A DNA stretch of 64,000 nt from JAWKTV01 sp041398905 (GTDB taxonomy: Bacteria > Planctomycetota > Planctomycetia > Planctomycetales > Planctomycetaceae). Of this stretch, positions 10,846 to 22,015 are shown piece after piece. The stretch's first letter is position 1; every line of letters begins with the position of its first letter. The notes under the pieces are model-generated. The model had not been told where the DNA came from. It saw nothing but the letters and a program-made list of their open reading frames with translations, and did not search any database. Location: contig JAWKTV010000015.1 in the NCBI GenBank assembly GCA_041398905.1, forward strand, positions 73,235 through 137,234, in the 5' to 3' direction. The position numbers and the translations under genes are program-made.

Positions 10846-11889
10846 ATGACATCGGCGGCATCTTCACTCATGGCTAACGACGCTGTCCGCGGAGCGGGCG
10901 GCGGTGCGGAACATGACTTTGGCCAATGCCACACCTCGACTAGACTGCCCCCTCTCCTTCGACTCGACTCCCTCCGGAACGGATGCCCACATGGAACGCG
11001 GCTCGCCTGGCGGCTCGGCCTTTCCGCCGTGCTGATCCCGGCCCTCATCGGCCTCTTCGTCATCGACCATCGCTCCGGTGACGCCGCGCCCCTGTTGTTC
11101 CTCCTCTGCCTCGCCCTCGCCATCCGTGCCGCCTGGGAACTCCGCGGGCTGCTCGCCGTTCGCAACATGCGGCCGCAACTCGTCGAGTCCGTCGCCGGCT
11201 GTGTCGCACTGCTGCTCGCGGCATGGTGGCCGCATCTCAAGGGGGGCGACACCGTCGCCAGCGAAACCTCCCTCGGCCTCATCGGGCTGACGATGTCCCT
11301 GTGCGTCATCGGCCTGCTCGGCATGGCCGCCGCCCGCTATCGGCGGGCGGGCGAATCGATGGAGATGTTCGGAGCCAACCTCGTCATCGTCGCTTACTGT
11401 GGCCTGCTGCTCGCGACCACCGCGCAGCTTCGCTGGCTCGCCGGCCCGCAGGCCGGCTACCTGCTCCTCGGCTCGCTCATCGTCACCGCCAAGCTCGGCG
11501 ACGTCTCCGCCTACACCGTCGGCCGGCTGTTCGGCAAACGCAAGATGTCACCATTGCTCAGCCCGGGCAAAACCTGGGCCGGCTTCTTCGGAGCGCTCGG
11601 CGGCGCCGCGCTCGCGAGCTGGCTCTGGCTCACGTTCGTCACCCCCCTCTTCGGCGACGGCTGGCGGGCACCCCCGGCATGGGCCTCGCTGCTGTATGGC
11701 CTCGTCATCGGCCTCGTCGCCCTCTTCGGTGACCTCTGCGAGTCACTCATCAAACGCGACGTCGGCCAGAAGGACTCCGCCCCGCTCCTCCCCGGCTTCG
11801 GCGGCCTCCTCGATCTGCTCGACAGCGTCCTCTACGCCGGACCGGCCGCCGTCCTCCTCTGGAAGCTGCTGCCCCTCGCGACCTGGTAG
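10846..11889 (+). CDS. cdsA: Phosphatidate cytidylyltransferase
   Basis: Multi-pass membrane enzyme making CDP-diacylglycerol from phosphatidate and CTP, the entry step to phosphatidylglycerol, phosphatidylethanolamine and cardiolipin. The C-terminal signature is clear: SLIKRDVGQKDSAPLLPGF followed by GGLLDLLDS, together with SPGKTWAGFFGALGG and LGDVSAYTVGR. About eight hydrophobic segments are present. The start is uncertain: the open frame begins at 10846, but the first ~50 residues are not family-like and the conserved part begins near 11000 (LAWRLGLSAVLIP). An ATG at 10982 in another frame could be the true start if a small indel lies near 11005. A short gap separates it from the convergent ABC-2 permease. 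Confidence 0.85.
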   Translation: MTSAASSLMANDAVRGAGGGAEHDFGQCHTSTRLPPLLRLDSLRNGCPHGTRLAWRLGLSAVLIPALIGLFVIDHRSGDAAPLLFLLCLALAIRAAWELRGLLAVRNMRPQLVESVAGCVALLLAAWWPHLKGGDTVASETSLGLIGLTMSLCVIGLLGMAAARYRRAGESMEMFGANLVIVAYCGLLLATTAQLRWLAGPQAGYLLLGSLIVTAKLGDVSAYTVGRLFGKRKMSPLLSPGKTWAGFFGALGGAALASWLWLTFVTPLFGDGWRAPPAWASLLYGLVIGLVALFGDLCESLIKRDVGQKDSAPLLPGFGGLLDLLDSVLYAGPAAVLLWKLLPLATW

Positions 11890-11922
11890 GAACGACCTCG
11901 TGGCATCGATCCCCACAGCGGC

Positions 11923-12757
11923 TCAACTGCTCGCGCTGCGGTAGTTGTCCAGCGACCACTGGAAGAACCGCCGCGACAGCCACAGCAACAGCAGCGTCAG
12001 TGCCGGGCAAACCACCACGATCCACGGGCTCGGCTCGAGCACCTTTCCCAGCAGCACGCGGGTCGGGATCGTCACCACCAGCAGCACGGGCAGCACGAAC
12101 GAGAACCCGAACCAGATCATCTCCCCCGCCGCGCTCTGGCGATAGATGCCCTGCGGATAACGGGCGAACACCGTGATGTAGAACCAGAAGTCGTACAGAC
12201 TCTGGTTCCGTCCCAGCCACACGCTCGTACTCGCCAGCGCGATCATTAATGCGTAGAAGAACGCCACCCCCGTACCGACCAGCAGCAGATACATCACCAC
12301 GGCCCCGGCCGTCACCTCAGCCCCCGCTCCCCACAACGAGTACCCCAGCAGCGCCACCGCCATCAGCACCTGCCCAAAGTCCGACAGGTCCACCTTCTCA
12401 AACGAAATCAGGAACTGCGTGTCGATCGGCTTGAGCAGCGCGAAGTCAAGATCACCTGTGCGAATCAGCTCACTAAAGTTCGCACAGTTGGGCATGAACA
12501 GCGCCTCGACGAAGGCGTTGATGATCATCCCCGTCGCCATGAACCCGAAGTACTCGTACCGGTTCCAGTCGAGGATCCGGTCGACGTGCCCGTAGATGAT
12601 GTTGAACAGCACCAGTTGGGCCGCGAACCAGAACGCCCGCGTCGTCAGTTCGATCAGAAAGTTCCCCCGGAACGTCAGCTCCCACACCAGCGAGTTCCGC
12701 AAGAACGTCGTCCACACCCGGAAGTAGTTCCGGTCGAAACGGCGGCGCGGCGGACAT
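11923..12757 (-). CDS. ABC-2 type transporter permease (ABC2_membrane_6/DUF990-like)
   Basis: About 278 residues with six hydrophobic segments. Hallmarks of the DUF990-type permease are visible: NSLVWELTFRGNFLIEL at the N-terminus, IRTGDLDFALLKPIDTQFL in the middle and YPQGIYR toward the C-terminus. The uninterrupted frame begins at 12717. A likely one-base loss near 12737 separates it from ATG 12757, which would give MSAAPP(R)RFDRNYFRVW. Permeases of this family work with an ATP-binding subunit and often a second permease. None is next to it in this window, so it is an orphan here or its partners lie elsewhere. Its substrate is unknown. Confidence 0.8.
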
Positions 12758-13462
12758 ATTCAATCGGGTTGAGTTCTCATCAACGCCGCCCGGCCAGTTC
12801 ACAATCCAACCACGGCGGCAACACCCGCAAAGTCTAACAAGTTCGCCCCCAACTCGTAACACCGACCCCTCAACTCTCAATCCTCAACTCCCCACCCAAC
12901 ACCCCCGACGCGTACTCACCTGTTGATGTTGGGCAGCGGGCAGAACTGCCGCGCGGATCAGCAACGCGCCGTCCATCTCATCAGTGTTGATCTCACTCGC
13001 GGGTGACTCTCATGCCTGAGACGCGGCATCGCGACCCGCGGTCGAACAGCGACTCCAGCCGATCCCGATTCACGGTCCGCACAATCGTGCCAACGCTCCT
13101 GAGTAACTGAGTCGTCACGCGATGTTTCGCCGACAACTTCGCAGATTGCGGGCAAGGTTTGCTGGACGCCGATGTTTCCATCCAGAGGTTGCGGACTCGA
13201 TCAACGTGCCGCGCTGGCATCTTCACCGCCCGGCACATGCGGGGTCGGCGAACCGCAGTCCCAATCCTCCCCTGTCCCGCATCAACAGCGGTGGCACAAC
13301 GTTTGCGAATCTTCCTAGCAAGGTAGATAAGCGTTGACAAATGGGAATGTCGCGTGATATTCCTAGGGTGGCTGTAGAAACAGTCTATCCTTCAACGTAC
13401 TTGACCGCAGGGGGATCCCCTCCGGACCACTTCTTCTTCACTTCTCTTCCGGGAGTCTGCGA
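12758..13462. other. Intergenic region, about 700 bases
   Basis: No open frame here resembles a protein family; those present are arginine-rich chance frames. The right-hand 130 bases hold a plausible promoter for the DUF1559 gene (see 13334-13363). The missing ATPase partner of the ABC-2 permease is not encoded here. Confidence 0.5.
13334..13363 (+). promoter_or_regulatory. Candidate sigma-70 promoter of the DUF1559 gene
   Basis: A perfect -35 hexamer TTGACA (13334-13339) is followed after 18 bases by TATTCC (13358-13363), a partial -10 match. It lies about 100 bases upstream of the DUF1559 start, in one of the more AT-rich stretches of the intergenic region. Prediction by sequence match only. 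Confidence 0.45.
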
Positions 13463-14434
13463 ATGCGCCGTCGACATGGATTCACACTCATCGAACTGCT
13501 GGTGGTGATCGCGATCATCGCCATTCTGGTCGCGCTCCTGCTGCCAGCCGTCCAGCAGGTCCGCGAAGCAGCCCGCAAGAGCCAGTGCCAGGACCACCTG
13601 CACAACATCGCCATCGCCATCCACGACTACGAAATCAGCTACAAACTCGTCCCCCCCGGTAACATCGGTCAGATTGTCCGTGATCAACGGCAACCCAACT
13701 GGCTCACGCTGTTGCTCCCCTTCGTCGAGCAAAAGCCCGCTTATGATGCCTTCGACATTGAAGGCGGCAATCTGTCGGGGCAGGGCACACCCCCAATCGG
13801 CGCGGTCAACGTCACCATCATGGGACAACTGCGGGTCGAAATGTACGATTGCCCCTCCAGCCCCATGCCAGGCTTTGAAGCGATCAACGGCGGTGCCGGC
13901 AGCGTGCAGCTCGTCAACTACGTCGGCAACTCCGGCAGCCGGTTCAGCGGCACGAACCTGACCTCCGATCCCCCGCCGGCGATTGACAACCAGTACGGCA
14001 TCGGTACCTACAACGGCATCCTCGTCCCGGCCAACAGCCGCGGTATCACCGTTGGTATGCAGAACATTACCGACGGCACCAGCAACGTCATCGTTGCCGG
14101 TGAGCAGTCCAACTATGTCGGCGGCACCAACGATCGCCGCTCCTGCGGTCACGTCAATGGTTCATGGTCCAGCGGACCAACTTCGCCACAGTTCAATGAT
14201 CTCTGGCGGCAAAGCATCACCACCTATCTCTACCCGATCAACGAGAAGAACCCCAACCTCGCCGGAATGCAGGCGCCCTACAATCAGAACAACCCGTACA
14301 CCTCGGCTCACCCCGGCGGTGCCCAGTTCGCCCTGATGGACGGCGTCGTCAAGTTCATCTCCGAAAACATCGACAACGGCACCATGATTCGCCTCTGCGA
14401 TCGTGCGGATGGCCAGCCAATTGGCAGCTTCTAA
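13463..14434 (+). CDS. DUF1559 domain protein (pseudopilin-like, H-X9-DG)
   Basis: Protein of 323 residues. The N-terminus carries a type IV prepilin/pseudopilin signature (RRRHGFTLIELLVVIAIIA) with one hydrophobic helix. The body has the DUF1559 pattern (RKSQCQDHLHNIAIAIHDYE, ITDGTSNVIVAGE) and ends with the H-X9-DG element (HPGGAQFALMDGVVKFI). Family knowledge: DUF1559 proteins are greatly expanded in planctomycetes and are thought to be processed by a prepilin peptidase and to sit at the cell surface; exact roles are unknown. A hairpin terminator follows directly, and a small lipoprotein gene comes next, a common planctomycete pairing. Confidence 0.93.
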   Translation: MRRRHGFTLIELLVVIAIIAILVALLLPAVQQVREAARKSQCQDHLHNIAIAIHDYEISYKLVPPGNIGQIVRDQRQPNWLTLLLPFVEQKPAYDAFDIEGGNLSGQGTPPIGAVNVTIMGQLRVEMYDCPSSPMPGFEAINGGAGSVQLVNYVGNSGSRFSGTNLTSDPPPAIDNQYGIGTYNGILVPANSRGITVGMQNITDGTSNVIVAGEQSNYVGGTNDRRSCGHVNGSWSSGPTSPQFNDLWRQSITTYLYPINEKNPNLAGMQAPYNQNNPYTSAHPGGAQFALMDGVVKFISENIDNGTMIRLCDRADGQPIGSF

Positions 14435-14455
14435 CCCCTGAGACTTCGGTTCAAG

Positions 14456-14500
14456 CTGCCACTTGTCGTCCCGGCGGACTGCAAGTGGCAGTTTGCTTTC
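14456..14500 (+). terminator. Hairpin terminator after the DUF1559 gene
   Basis: CTGCCACTTG (14456-14465) pairs perfectly with CAAGTGGCAG (14482-14491) across a 16-base loop and is followed by TTTGCTTTC. The three bases outside the stem can extend it. Position just after the stop codon supports intrinsic termination. Confidence 0.7.
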
Positions 14501-14569
14501 GTGCCAGCACACTCTGCGTCCATTCCCCTTCGCGACACTTCTCTTGCATCACCTTGGAGCATGCGTCAC

Positions 14570-15022
14570 ATGACGACCAGACTGCGGGATCGAACGATTC
14601 GTTCTGCCTGTCTTGCTGCGATCATCACAACCTTCGTCGGTTGCGGCGGAAGTACCGTCGATGACAAGCCAGAACTGGCTCAGGTCAAAGGGACCGTCAC
14701 CGTCGACAGCAAACCCGTCGAGGGGGCGCAGGTCATGTTCTCACCCGAGACAGGCGCCGCGTCGACAGCAGTGACCGGTGCCGATGGCACCTTCACTTTG
14801 ACCTACAGCGACGGGACGCCCGGCGCGGCGATCGGCTCGCACCGCGTCTCCATCACCGTCGGCGGACCAACCCCCGAGCAGCAACAGGCCCTCGACGCCT
14901 ACGCCAACGGCGACCGATCCGTCGAGATCCCCAAGAACGTCCCGCCCGCCAAGTCCTTCCAGGAAGCCGCCGTCGTCAAGGCAGGCGAAAACGACATCCC
15001 CTTCAACCTCATGGGACGCTGA
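14570..15022 (+). CDS. Small lipoprotein with carboxypeptidase-regulatory-like fold
   Basis: About 150 residues. The N-terminus is a lipoprotein signal with a lipobox-like FVGCGGS, giving a lipidated cysteine. The rest resembles a transthyretin-like regulatory fold: VKGTVTVDSKPVEGAQVMF, GADGTFTLTY and GSHRVSITVGG. Such short lipoproteins commonly follow DUF1559 genes in planctomycetes; their role is unknown. ATG 14561 and ATG 14570 are both in frame; the TTGGAG at 14554 is better spaced for 14570. A strong hairpin follows. Confidence 0.85.
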   Translation: MTTRLRDRTIRSACLAAIITTFVGCGGSTVDDKPELAQVKGTVTVDSKPVEGAQVMFSPETGAASTAVTGADGTFTLTYSDGTPGAAIGSHRVSITVGGPTPEQQQALDAYANGDRSVEIPKNVPPAKSFQEAAVVKAGENDIPFNLMGR

Positions 15023-15047
15023 CCACCACGGCTCCCATCGCAATCCG

Positions 15048-15084
15048 CAAACGCCCGCCGGCCAACCTGACCGGCGGGCGTTTG
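15048..15084 (+). terminator. Strong hairpin after the lipoprotein gene
   Basis: A perfect 14-base stem: CAAACGCCCGCCGG (15048-15061) and CCGGCGGGCGTTTG (15071-15084) with a 9-base loop. There is no long U tract, only mixed bases after it, but the stability and position 26 bases after the stop support a terminator. Confidence 0.75.
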
Positions 15085-15308
15085 CCTCATTAAACAGAAC
15101 GACCACAGCCCCCCTCCCGCCCATCCAACCGGTATCCACCCCTCCCCAACTGGTTTGTCATCCTCACCTTCCCCAGCGGCCCGACTCCCAATTCCGTCCG
15201 CTTCCACTGGTGTTCTCCCAACCCGCATGGGTAGAATCCAACGCACGCGTCGGTGTTGATTCGACGCGAGAGTTGCTTTGGCCACCTACGGATTCGGGAG
15301 TCACCCGT

Positions 15309-18300
15309 ATGACCCGTGCACAGCTTGCTGCGCTGCCGAACGAGATTTCCGCCCCGCTCACCCGGCTCGACCGCAGGGTTCGCATGTTGGCGATCATGCG
15401 GGGCGCCGCCATCGTCGGCACGCTGCTCCTGCTCGGCGTCGGCGTCGGTGTGTCCCTCGACTATCTCTTCGAGTTGAGCGTCCCCGTTCGCATCGGCATG
15501 CTCTCCGCTGTCGCTCTCTGCACGGTCGTGGCCATCGTCAAGTGCGTCCTTCTCCCCCTGTGGCGCGCCTCACGCCCCGAGGAGATGGCCGCCCTCATCG
15601 AATCCGCGCACCCCGACCTGCACGAACGTCTCACCTCCACCGTCGAACTCCTCGACCCGAACGTCCCCGAGTCCTACAAAGGCTCGGCCCTCATCGCGAA
15701 CTGCTCACCCGAGAGACTGTCCGCGATGTCTCCCGGATCGAGTGGCAGGCCGCCGCCGACGACAGCCGCGCTGGCGCAAGCGGCTGGATCGCCATCGCCG
15801 CCCTGTTCCTGTTCATCGTCCCGGTCTTCTTCAGTCGCGAAGGCTACACGCTGCTGCTCACCCGCTTCTTCGCGCCCTGGCGGAACCTCGACCGCGTCTC
15901 GAATCTCCACTTCGTCATCGATGGCGGCGACCGCACCGTCCCCGCGGCACCGACGTCACCATCATCGCCGAGCCCCGCTGGCGACATGGCGAAGGCGAAG
16001 TCCCCGAAGACGTCTGGCTCAACTGGTCCAGCACCGGCGGCGAGACCGACGAACGCCGCATGCTCTGGGATCCCGATCGCCGGCTCTTCACCGCGACTCT
16101 GCCGCACGTTTTCCACGACTTCGACTTCAACGTCTGGAGCGGCTCCGCCAAGACCCGCGACTACCACGTCCGCGTCGTTGAGCCGCCCGCCATCACCGCG
16201 CTTGTCCTCGATATCCAGCCCCCCCACTACACCGGTCAGCCGGCCCGTCGACTGGACGGCGCCGTCGGTGAAACCAGCGTCTTCGAGGGGAGCGAAGTGA
16301 CCTTCGAAGTCACCTTCAACAAGCCGCTCGATCAGGCGGAAATCATCTGGCACGTCGACCCCACCACCGCTCCCGTCGGCGGCCCCCTCGCCCATCCGAC
16401 GGCGAACGTTGCATCGACCACCACGGGCGAACCACAAAGTAGCGGCGACATCCGCGAAATCGCGGCGCTCGAACTCGATGCCACCCGCACGAAGGGCCGC
16501 GTCACCTTCCAGGCGCTGCTCGGCACCGGCGGGCGGTTCTCCATTCGCCTGACCGACGAGTACGACCTCCACAACGCCGAAGAACCGTCACGCACCATCC
16601 GCATCATCCCCGACGCTCCTCCCGCCATCGCGTTTACCGATCACGTCAAGCAACCCAAGGCCCGCCCCGACGACACCGTCTCACTGCCCGTCCGCGCGAC
16701 CGACGACATCGCGATCGACCGGCTGGAACTCCACTATCAGGTCCTTCCGAATGGTGAAGGCAACTGGGAAGCGGTCGAGTCCAAGCTGCTCGGCACCGCG
16801 TCGGTCGACTATGCCTTCCGCCTCGACCTGACGGCCCTGAAGACCGAACTCGGCGCTCCGCTGCCGCTGAAGACCGGCGATCGCCTTCGCATCCGCGCCC
16901 GTGCTCTGGACGAGCGCCCCGTTCCCGAACCGAACGAATCCTGGACCGAAGACCGTGTCATCACCATCGACGCCGAGGCGGCTCCCTACGGCTTCGAGGC
17001 CGTCGTCCAAACCCGCGAGCAATGGCGCCAACTCCTTGAATCGATCAAGAAAGAACTGACCGAGAACCGCCAGCAGGTCGACCAGTTGCAGCAGGAGGCG
17101 CAGGCCGATCTCGATCGGAACCTCGCCTTCAGTCAGGACGAGCAGATCGCTCCGCTGGCGGCGGACCAGCGCGAGCAGCAGGCCCGCATCGAACAGCTCG
17201 CAGCCTTGTTCGCCCAAAGCCCGTTGTTCGCGAACCTCACCGAGCGAACGCAGCAGATCGCCCGCGAACCGGTGCAGCAGGCGACCGAAGCACTCGACGC
17301 CGCCGCGCCAGCCGAGCTTCAGCCGAAGCGCGAGCAGTTCGGTGAGTCGGTAGCCCGCCTCGACGAAGCCCTCGAGCAACTCAACAACCTCCAGGCCGAG
17401 TTCGAGCGCGTCGCCGAACTGGAGCGCGACCTCGCTGAGATTCAGCGGCTCGCCGAACGCGCGCAGAACCTCGCCGAAGACGCTGCCGCCCTTGAGCAGC
17501 AGCGGCAGCAGGCGCAGCAGCAAGCCGCCGACCAAACCCCCGCTCAGCAAGAACGCCAGCAGGCCGCGATCGAGCAGTCGCGCGAAGCGCTCGAACAGGA
17601 CCATCAGGAACTGACGACCGATCTCAGCAACCTCCTCGATCGTCGTCCCGAAATTCTCGACGCCGCCCGCGAGCAGCAGTTCGATCGGCTCCGCGAACTC
17701 GCCGAACAGGCACTCGAACTGGCCGAACCCCAGGATCAACTCGCGGAGGCGCTGCAGGAGGACGCTGGCAACCAGGCCGCCAACTTCAACGAGTTCGCCG
17801 AGCGACAGCAGGAACTGATCGAGGAAGCCCGCGAACTCGCCGCCGCCACGCAGCAGAACCAGGCCCGACAGGTCGTCCAGCCGCTCGATCTCGAAGAACT
17901 CGAGGCGGCTCTCGAACAATTCGCGCGGCCGGTGACCTCGCCAAAGCCGCCGAGCAGCAGGACGCCGCCGCGGCGGAACTCGATCGCCTCGCCGAGGAAC
18001 TCGCGAAGAACGAGCAGCTCTCCAGCGATCCGCAGGAAGCGGCTCGGCAACTCGCCCAGCGCGACAGGAACTGCAGGAGCAGATCGCCCCCGCCGTCGCC
18101 GCGATGCAGCAGGCCGAGCAGGCCCTCGCCGAGAACCCCAACGACGTTGCCATTCAAGAGGCGGCCGAAGTCGCCCGGCAAGAACTACGAAACCTCGCCG
18201 CCACGCAGACCGCCATTCAGGCCGCGACGGCCAACCTGCCCTCCCCGCAACGACCGACGAAGCAGACCGAGGCGGTCGAGCAGGCCTTCAAGACCGTCGA

Positions 18301-21300
18301 CGCACTGCTCGGCACCGAACCGGAAACCGCACTGGAGCAGGCGCAGAAAACCGCACAGAAGCTCAACGAACTGGTCGAGAAGATTGGCGATCCCGAAGCT
18401 CGCAGGCAGCAGGCGATGCAGCAGGCCCGCGAACTCCGCGATCAGCAGAACAGCATCGCGCAGTCAGGCCCGCGACGTTCGTCAACGCGCCGACGACGGG
18501 CAGGCCGACGAGCAGACCGCTCAGCAGCTTGAGCAGCTCGCCCGGCAGCAGCAGGAGCTGTTGGCACGCGCCGCCGATGTACAGGTTCCGGCCGAGCAGC
18601 GGCCCGAACGGCGAGTCGCTCCGTCGCGCGGCCGAGGCAGCCGCCGACCTCGCTGAAGCCAATCAGGAAGACGCCCCCGCATCCGCGCGGCAGGCTGCGC
18701 AGGCGTTCGCCGATCTCGATCAGGCGCTCCGCGATCGCCCCACCGCTCCCGAGGCGGTCGCGGACATCGCCGCGAATGAGGAGATGCTCGCCGACAAAGT
18801 GGCCGAGCAACTCGGCCAGGAGAACCGCGAGGCTCTCAATCAACTGGCTGGCGCGCCGCGCAGCTGGCCAAGACCTGAACGATCTGCAAGTGCCCGGCTC
18901 CGAGCCGATTCGCGATCAGGCCCGTCAGCAGTTGCAGGAAGCCGCCGCGGCGATCGAGGACGCGAAGGGCAATCCCGACCGTGCCGACCATGCACGCCAG
19001 CAACTCGCCGAAGCCCAACAGGCTCTGGAGCGACTCGCACAGGCCGTGCAGCCGAGTACCGACGCCCCCGCCGAACAGGCGGCCCAGCTCGCCGCGGCCC
19101 AGCAGCAGGCAACCGAAGCCGCACAGGCCGACGCCGCCGCCAACGAAGCACCCGCCGCCGGTGAAGAGGCTCTCGCCCAGGCGGAGGCCCAGCAGCGTGC
19201 CGAGGCGGTCGAAGCGATTGAGGCAGGCACCGCGGCTCAGCCGCAAAAGCAGGCCGCCCGCGAAGCCTTGCAGGCCGCCGCGCAGACGCAGCAACAGGTC
19301 GCCGAGCTGGCCGCTCAGCAACCGCAGCCTGCGGAAGGTGTACCGAACGAGCCGTCACCGCAACTCGCCGAAGCGATGCAGCAGAACGCGGCCGCTCAGC
19401 AGGCTGCCGCCGAGGCGGTCGAAGCGTTGCAGCAGCAACTCGCCGGCAACCCGCCCCAAGGTCAGGAAGAGGCCGCCTCCGAGCAGCTCGCCGCGGCCAT
19501 GCAGGCCGACGCCCAGCCGTTGCAACAGCTCGCACGGCAGGCGGAACAACTCGCGGAGCAGCAGGCGGGACTCGCTCAAGAGACCGCCGCGCTGGCGGAA
19601 GCTCAGGCCAACCCGCCCGCAACCGACCCGAACCAGAGCGAAGGTGAACAGAAGCAAGCGGCCCGTCAACTGGCGGAGTCTCAACAGCAGCAGTCCCGCG
19701 CGTTACGGAATCGCCAGGAAGAACTGAATCGTCAGATGCAGCAACTGCCGCGGGCGGTCAACACCGCCACCGCTGCCGAGGCCAAGGCAAGTGGCCAGGA
19801 GGCGGTCGAAGCCTTCAGCGAGCAGAACGCCGCCGAGGCGGCGGAAGCTCAGGAGGCGGCCGCCGAGGCGTTGCGGCAACTGGCGAACGAGGCCCGCGAT
19901 CAGATCGGTGCCGAGATCGCTGAAGCCGCCGCCGCCGCGCAGGATGTCATGCAGGCGCGGTCCGAAAACGCCGCGGGGCAACCCGAGGCGGCCGCTGGCG
20001 AGCAGCCGATGTCCGTCGCCCAGGGCGAGGCCGGCACACCCGATGCCAGCGGTGCTCCGGAAGCAGCCGGCACCCCGGAAGCCGCCGCTGGCGAGCAGCC
20101 CGGCCAGCCGATGACCGCCGACGCCGGATCACCAATGGGCAACCCTGCCGCTGGCGACCCCGCTCAGGGCGACCCCGCAGCCGGAGAACCCGGCAGCCCC
20201 ATGGGCACCGACCCGGGTCAGCCCTCCGGTGCCGAGCAGGCGAATGGTGACCCGATGAGTGGCCAGCCGCAGGGCGCGCCAGCCCCCGCCGGCGACTCTC
20301 CCTCTCAGCAGCTCGCCCAGCAGTCGTCGGACCTCGCCGAAGCTCAACGCCAACTCGCCGCCGAGCTTCGCGAAGCCATCCAGCAGCAACTCGCGCAATC
20401 GAACCCGGCCGCCCAGCAGCCGATGCCGGATGCGCAAGCGAACGCCGCTCAGCAGCCCGATGCCTCCGCACAGCCCGCCAGCCCGAACTCAGGCGAGCAG
20501 ACCCGTGCGGCCATCGCCGCGCAGCAGCAACTGGCGCAGCAGGCGGCCGAAGCCGCCGTGCAGACGGCCCAGCAAACCGGCGCCGAATCTGAGTCGACCG
20601 CTCAGGCCGTTGAGTTCGCTCAACAAGCGATGCAAGCTGCGCAGCAGGCGTCGTCAGGGCAGTTGAATCGCGCGCTCAGACCGGCCAGAACGCCGCCCAG
20701 GCAGCCGAGCAAGCCGCCGGAGAACTCGCCGAAGCGGGCGAGGCACCCCTGAGGCCGGCATCAGCCAGGAACTCGCGCAGCTCGCCGAACAGCAGGAGGC
20801 GATGCCGAGTCGGTTGCAGCAACTCGCCGGCGACCCGGCCGCCCAGCGCGCCGCACAGGCCGAGGCACAAGGGCAGATGTCGCAGGCGGCACAGGCGCTC
20901 TCCGAACAGCTTGGCGAAATCGCCGAGTCGCTCGCGGCCCAGCCGCTCGACCGGGCCGCGCAGGGGGCCCAGACCCAGGCCGCTCAACAGGCCAGCCAGC
21001 AGGCCTCGCAGTCCATCGAACAGTCGGCCAGCCAGTTGCAGCAGGCGAACGCCGCTCAGGCTGCCGATAACGCTCAGGCCGCCGCGCAACAACTGCGAGA
21101 CGCAGCCGAGCAGGCGCTGCAGGCTGCCGGCATGCAGCCCGGTCAGCCCAGCAGCGTCCCGGGTCAGGTCGGCCAGCAGGTCGCCCAAGCAGTGCAGCAG
21201 TTGCAACAGGCGGGCCAGCAGCTCGCACAGCCGCCGGCGAATGCCAGCCAGCGCGGCTGGCCAGCAGCCACCCGCCGGTGAGCCAATGAACGGACAACCG

Positions 21301-21864
21301 GGCGAAGGGCAACCCGCGGACGGTCAATCGCAACCTGGCGAAGCCCCGAATGGCGAGCCGGCTGCCGACGCCTCCGGCATGGGTGAGCCGATGTCTGGTG
21401 AAGGCCAGCCGGGTGAAGGCCAGCCGGGTGAAGCACAGCCTGGGCAGGAAGGTCAACCCGGGCAGCAAGGCCAGCCCGGGCAGCAAGGCCAGCCCTCTCC
21501 GTCCGCGCAGTCGCTCCAGCAGGTGGCCGACTCGTTGGCTCAAGCAGCCCAGCAACTCGGTCTGGCGCAAGGCCAGCCGCAAGGTCAGCAGAACAGCCAA
21601 CAGCCTTCGCAGTCGCAAGGACAGCCCTCTCCCGATGGCGACTCCAGCGACAGCGGTGCCCGCGAGACCTTCCGGCTCACCGACCTCGACGTTCAGCTCC
21701 GAGACATCTCCTCCCGGAACTGGGGAGAGCTGCCGGGCAAACTGCAAACCGAAATCCTCGAGTCCTCGCAGCGCCGCACCAGCGGCGACTATGGCAAGGT
21801 GATTCAGCGGTACTTCGAAGAAGTCTCCCGCAGCCGAACGGCGACGGGCACCGCCGCACCCTAG
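15309..21864 (+). CDS. Giant DUF4175-like membrane-anchored Ala/Gln-rich coiled-coil protein (about 2,180 aa, many frameshifts)
   Basis: One protein spread over several frames. It starts MTRAQLAALPNEISAPLTRL, has two N-terminal membrane segments (about residues 28-85) and a third near residue 160 (GWIAIAALFLFIVPVFF). A beta-rich extracytoplasmic part follows (ITALVLDIQPPHYTGQPARR, VEGSEVTF-like turns, FSIRLTDEYDLHN). From about 17000 to the end it is almost wholly Ala, Gln and Glu: long coiled coil, then a collagen-like GxQP tract, ending with a conserved-looking tail (FRLTDLDVQLRDISSRNWGE, TSGDYGKVIQRYFEEVS). DUF4175-type proteins share this architecture; function is unknown. Frames change near 15697, 15942, 17930, 18060, 18470, 18610, 18870, 20670, 20755 and 21270. 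A prenyltransferase-fold gene follows about 150 bases downstream, probably in the same operon. Confidence 0.75.
21397..21495 (+). repeat. In-frame tandem repeat coding GEGQPGE/GQQGQP units
   Basis: Three near-identical 15-base units starting at 21397, 21412 and 21427 are followed by 18-base units, two of them identical or nearly so at the end of the tract. They encode a Gly-Gln-Pro-rich collagen-like linker inside the giant coiled-coil protein, not a CRISPR or mobile element. Confidence 0.75.
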
Positions 21865-22015
21865 TCGATCGTACTCGGCGACGTTCAAAACATCCGTCAC
21901 GCCGGACCACCATTTCATGAGTGGACAGTTCGATGAAAGGCCGGCTCGCGGAGTGGACAGCGGCAATGGCAGACTCGCCGGTCCCGCACCCGGCTCCTAC
22001 AGGCACGCCAACGAC

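Noticed and set aside
12993..13340. Minus-strand 115-codon frame in the intergenic region before DUF1559
   Set aside because: No family similarity, Arg-rich, no ribosome binding site, overlaps the candidate promoter.
16681..18153. A 490-codon Leu/Glu-rich minus-strand frame resembling a repeat protein
   Set aside because: It is the antisense of the Gln/Ala coiled coil; codons for Gln, Ala and Glu read backwards as Leu, Gly, Cys and Phe, giving an artificial repeat look.
18776..20752. Separate gene for the Gln/Ala-rich region
   Set aside because: The frame begins inside continuous coiled coil and joins smoothly with neighbouring frames once indels are allowed, so it is treated as part of one giant protein.
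21397..21495. Tandem repeat considered as a CRISPR-like array
   Set aside because: Units are 15-18 bases, contiguous without spacers and in frame with a GQP-rich protein segment.
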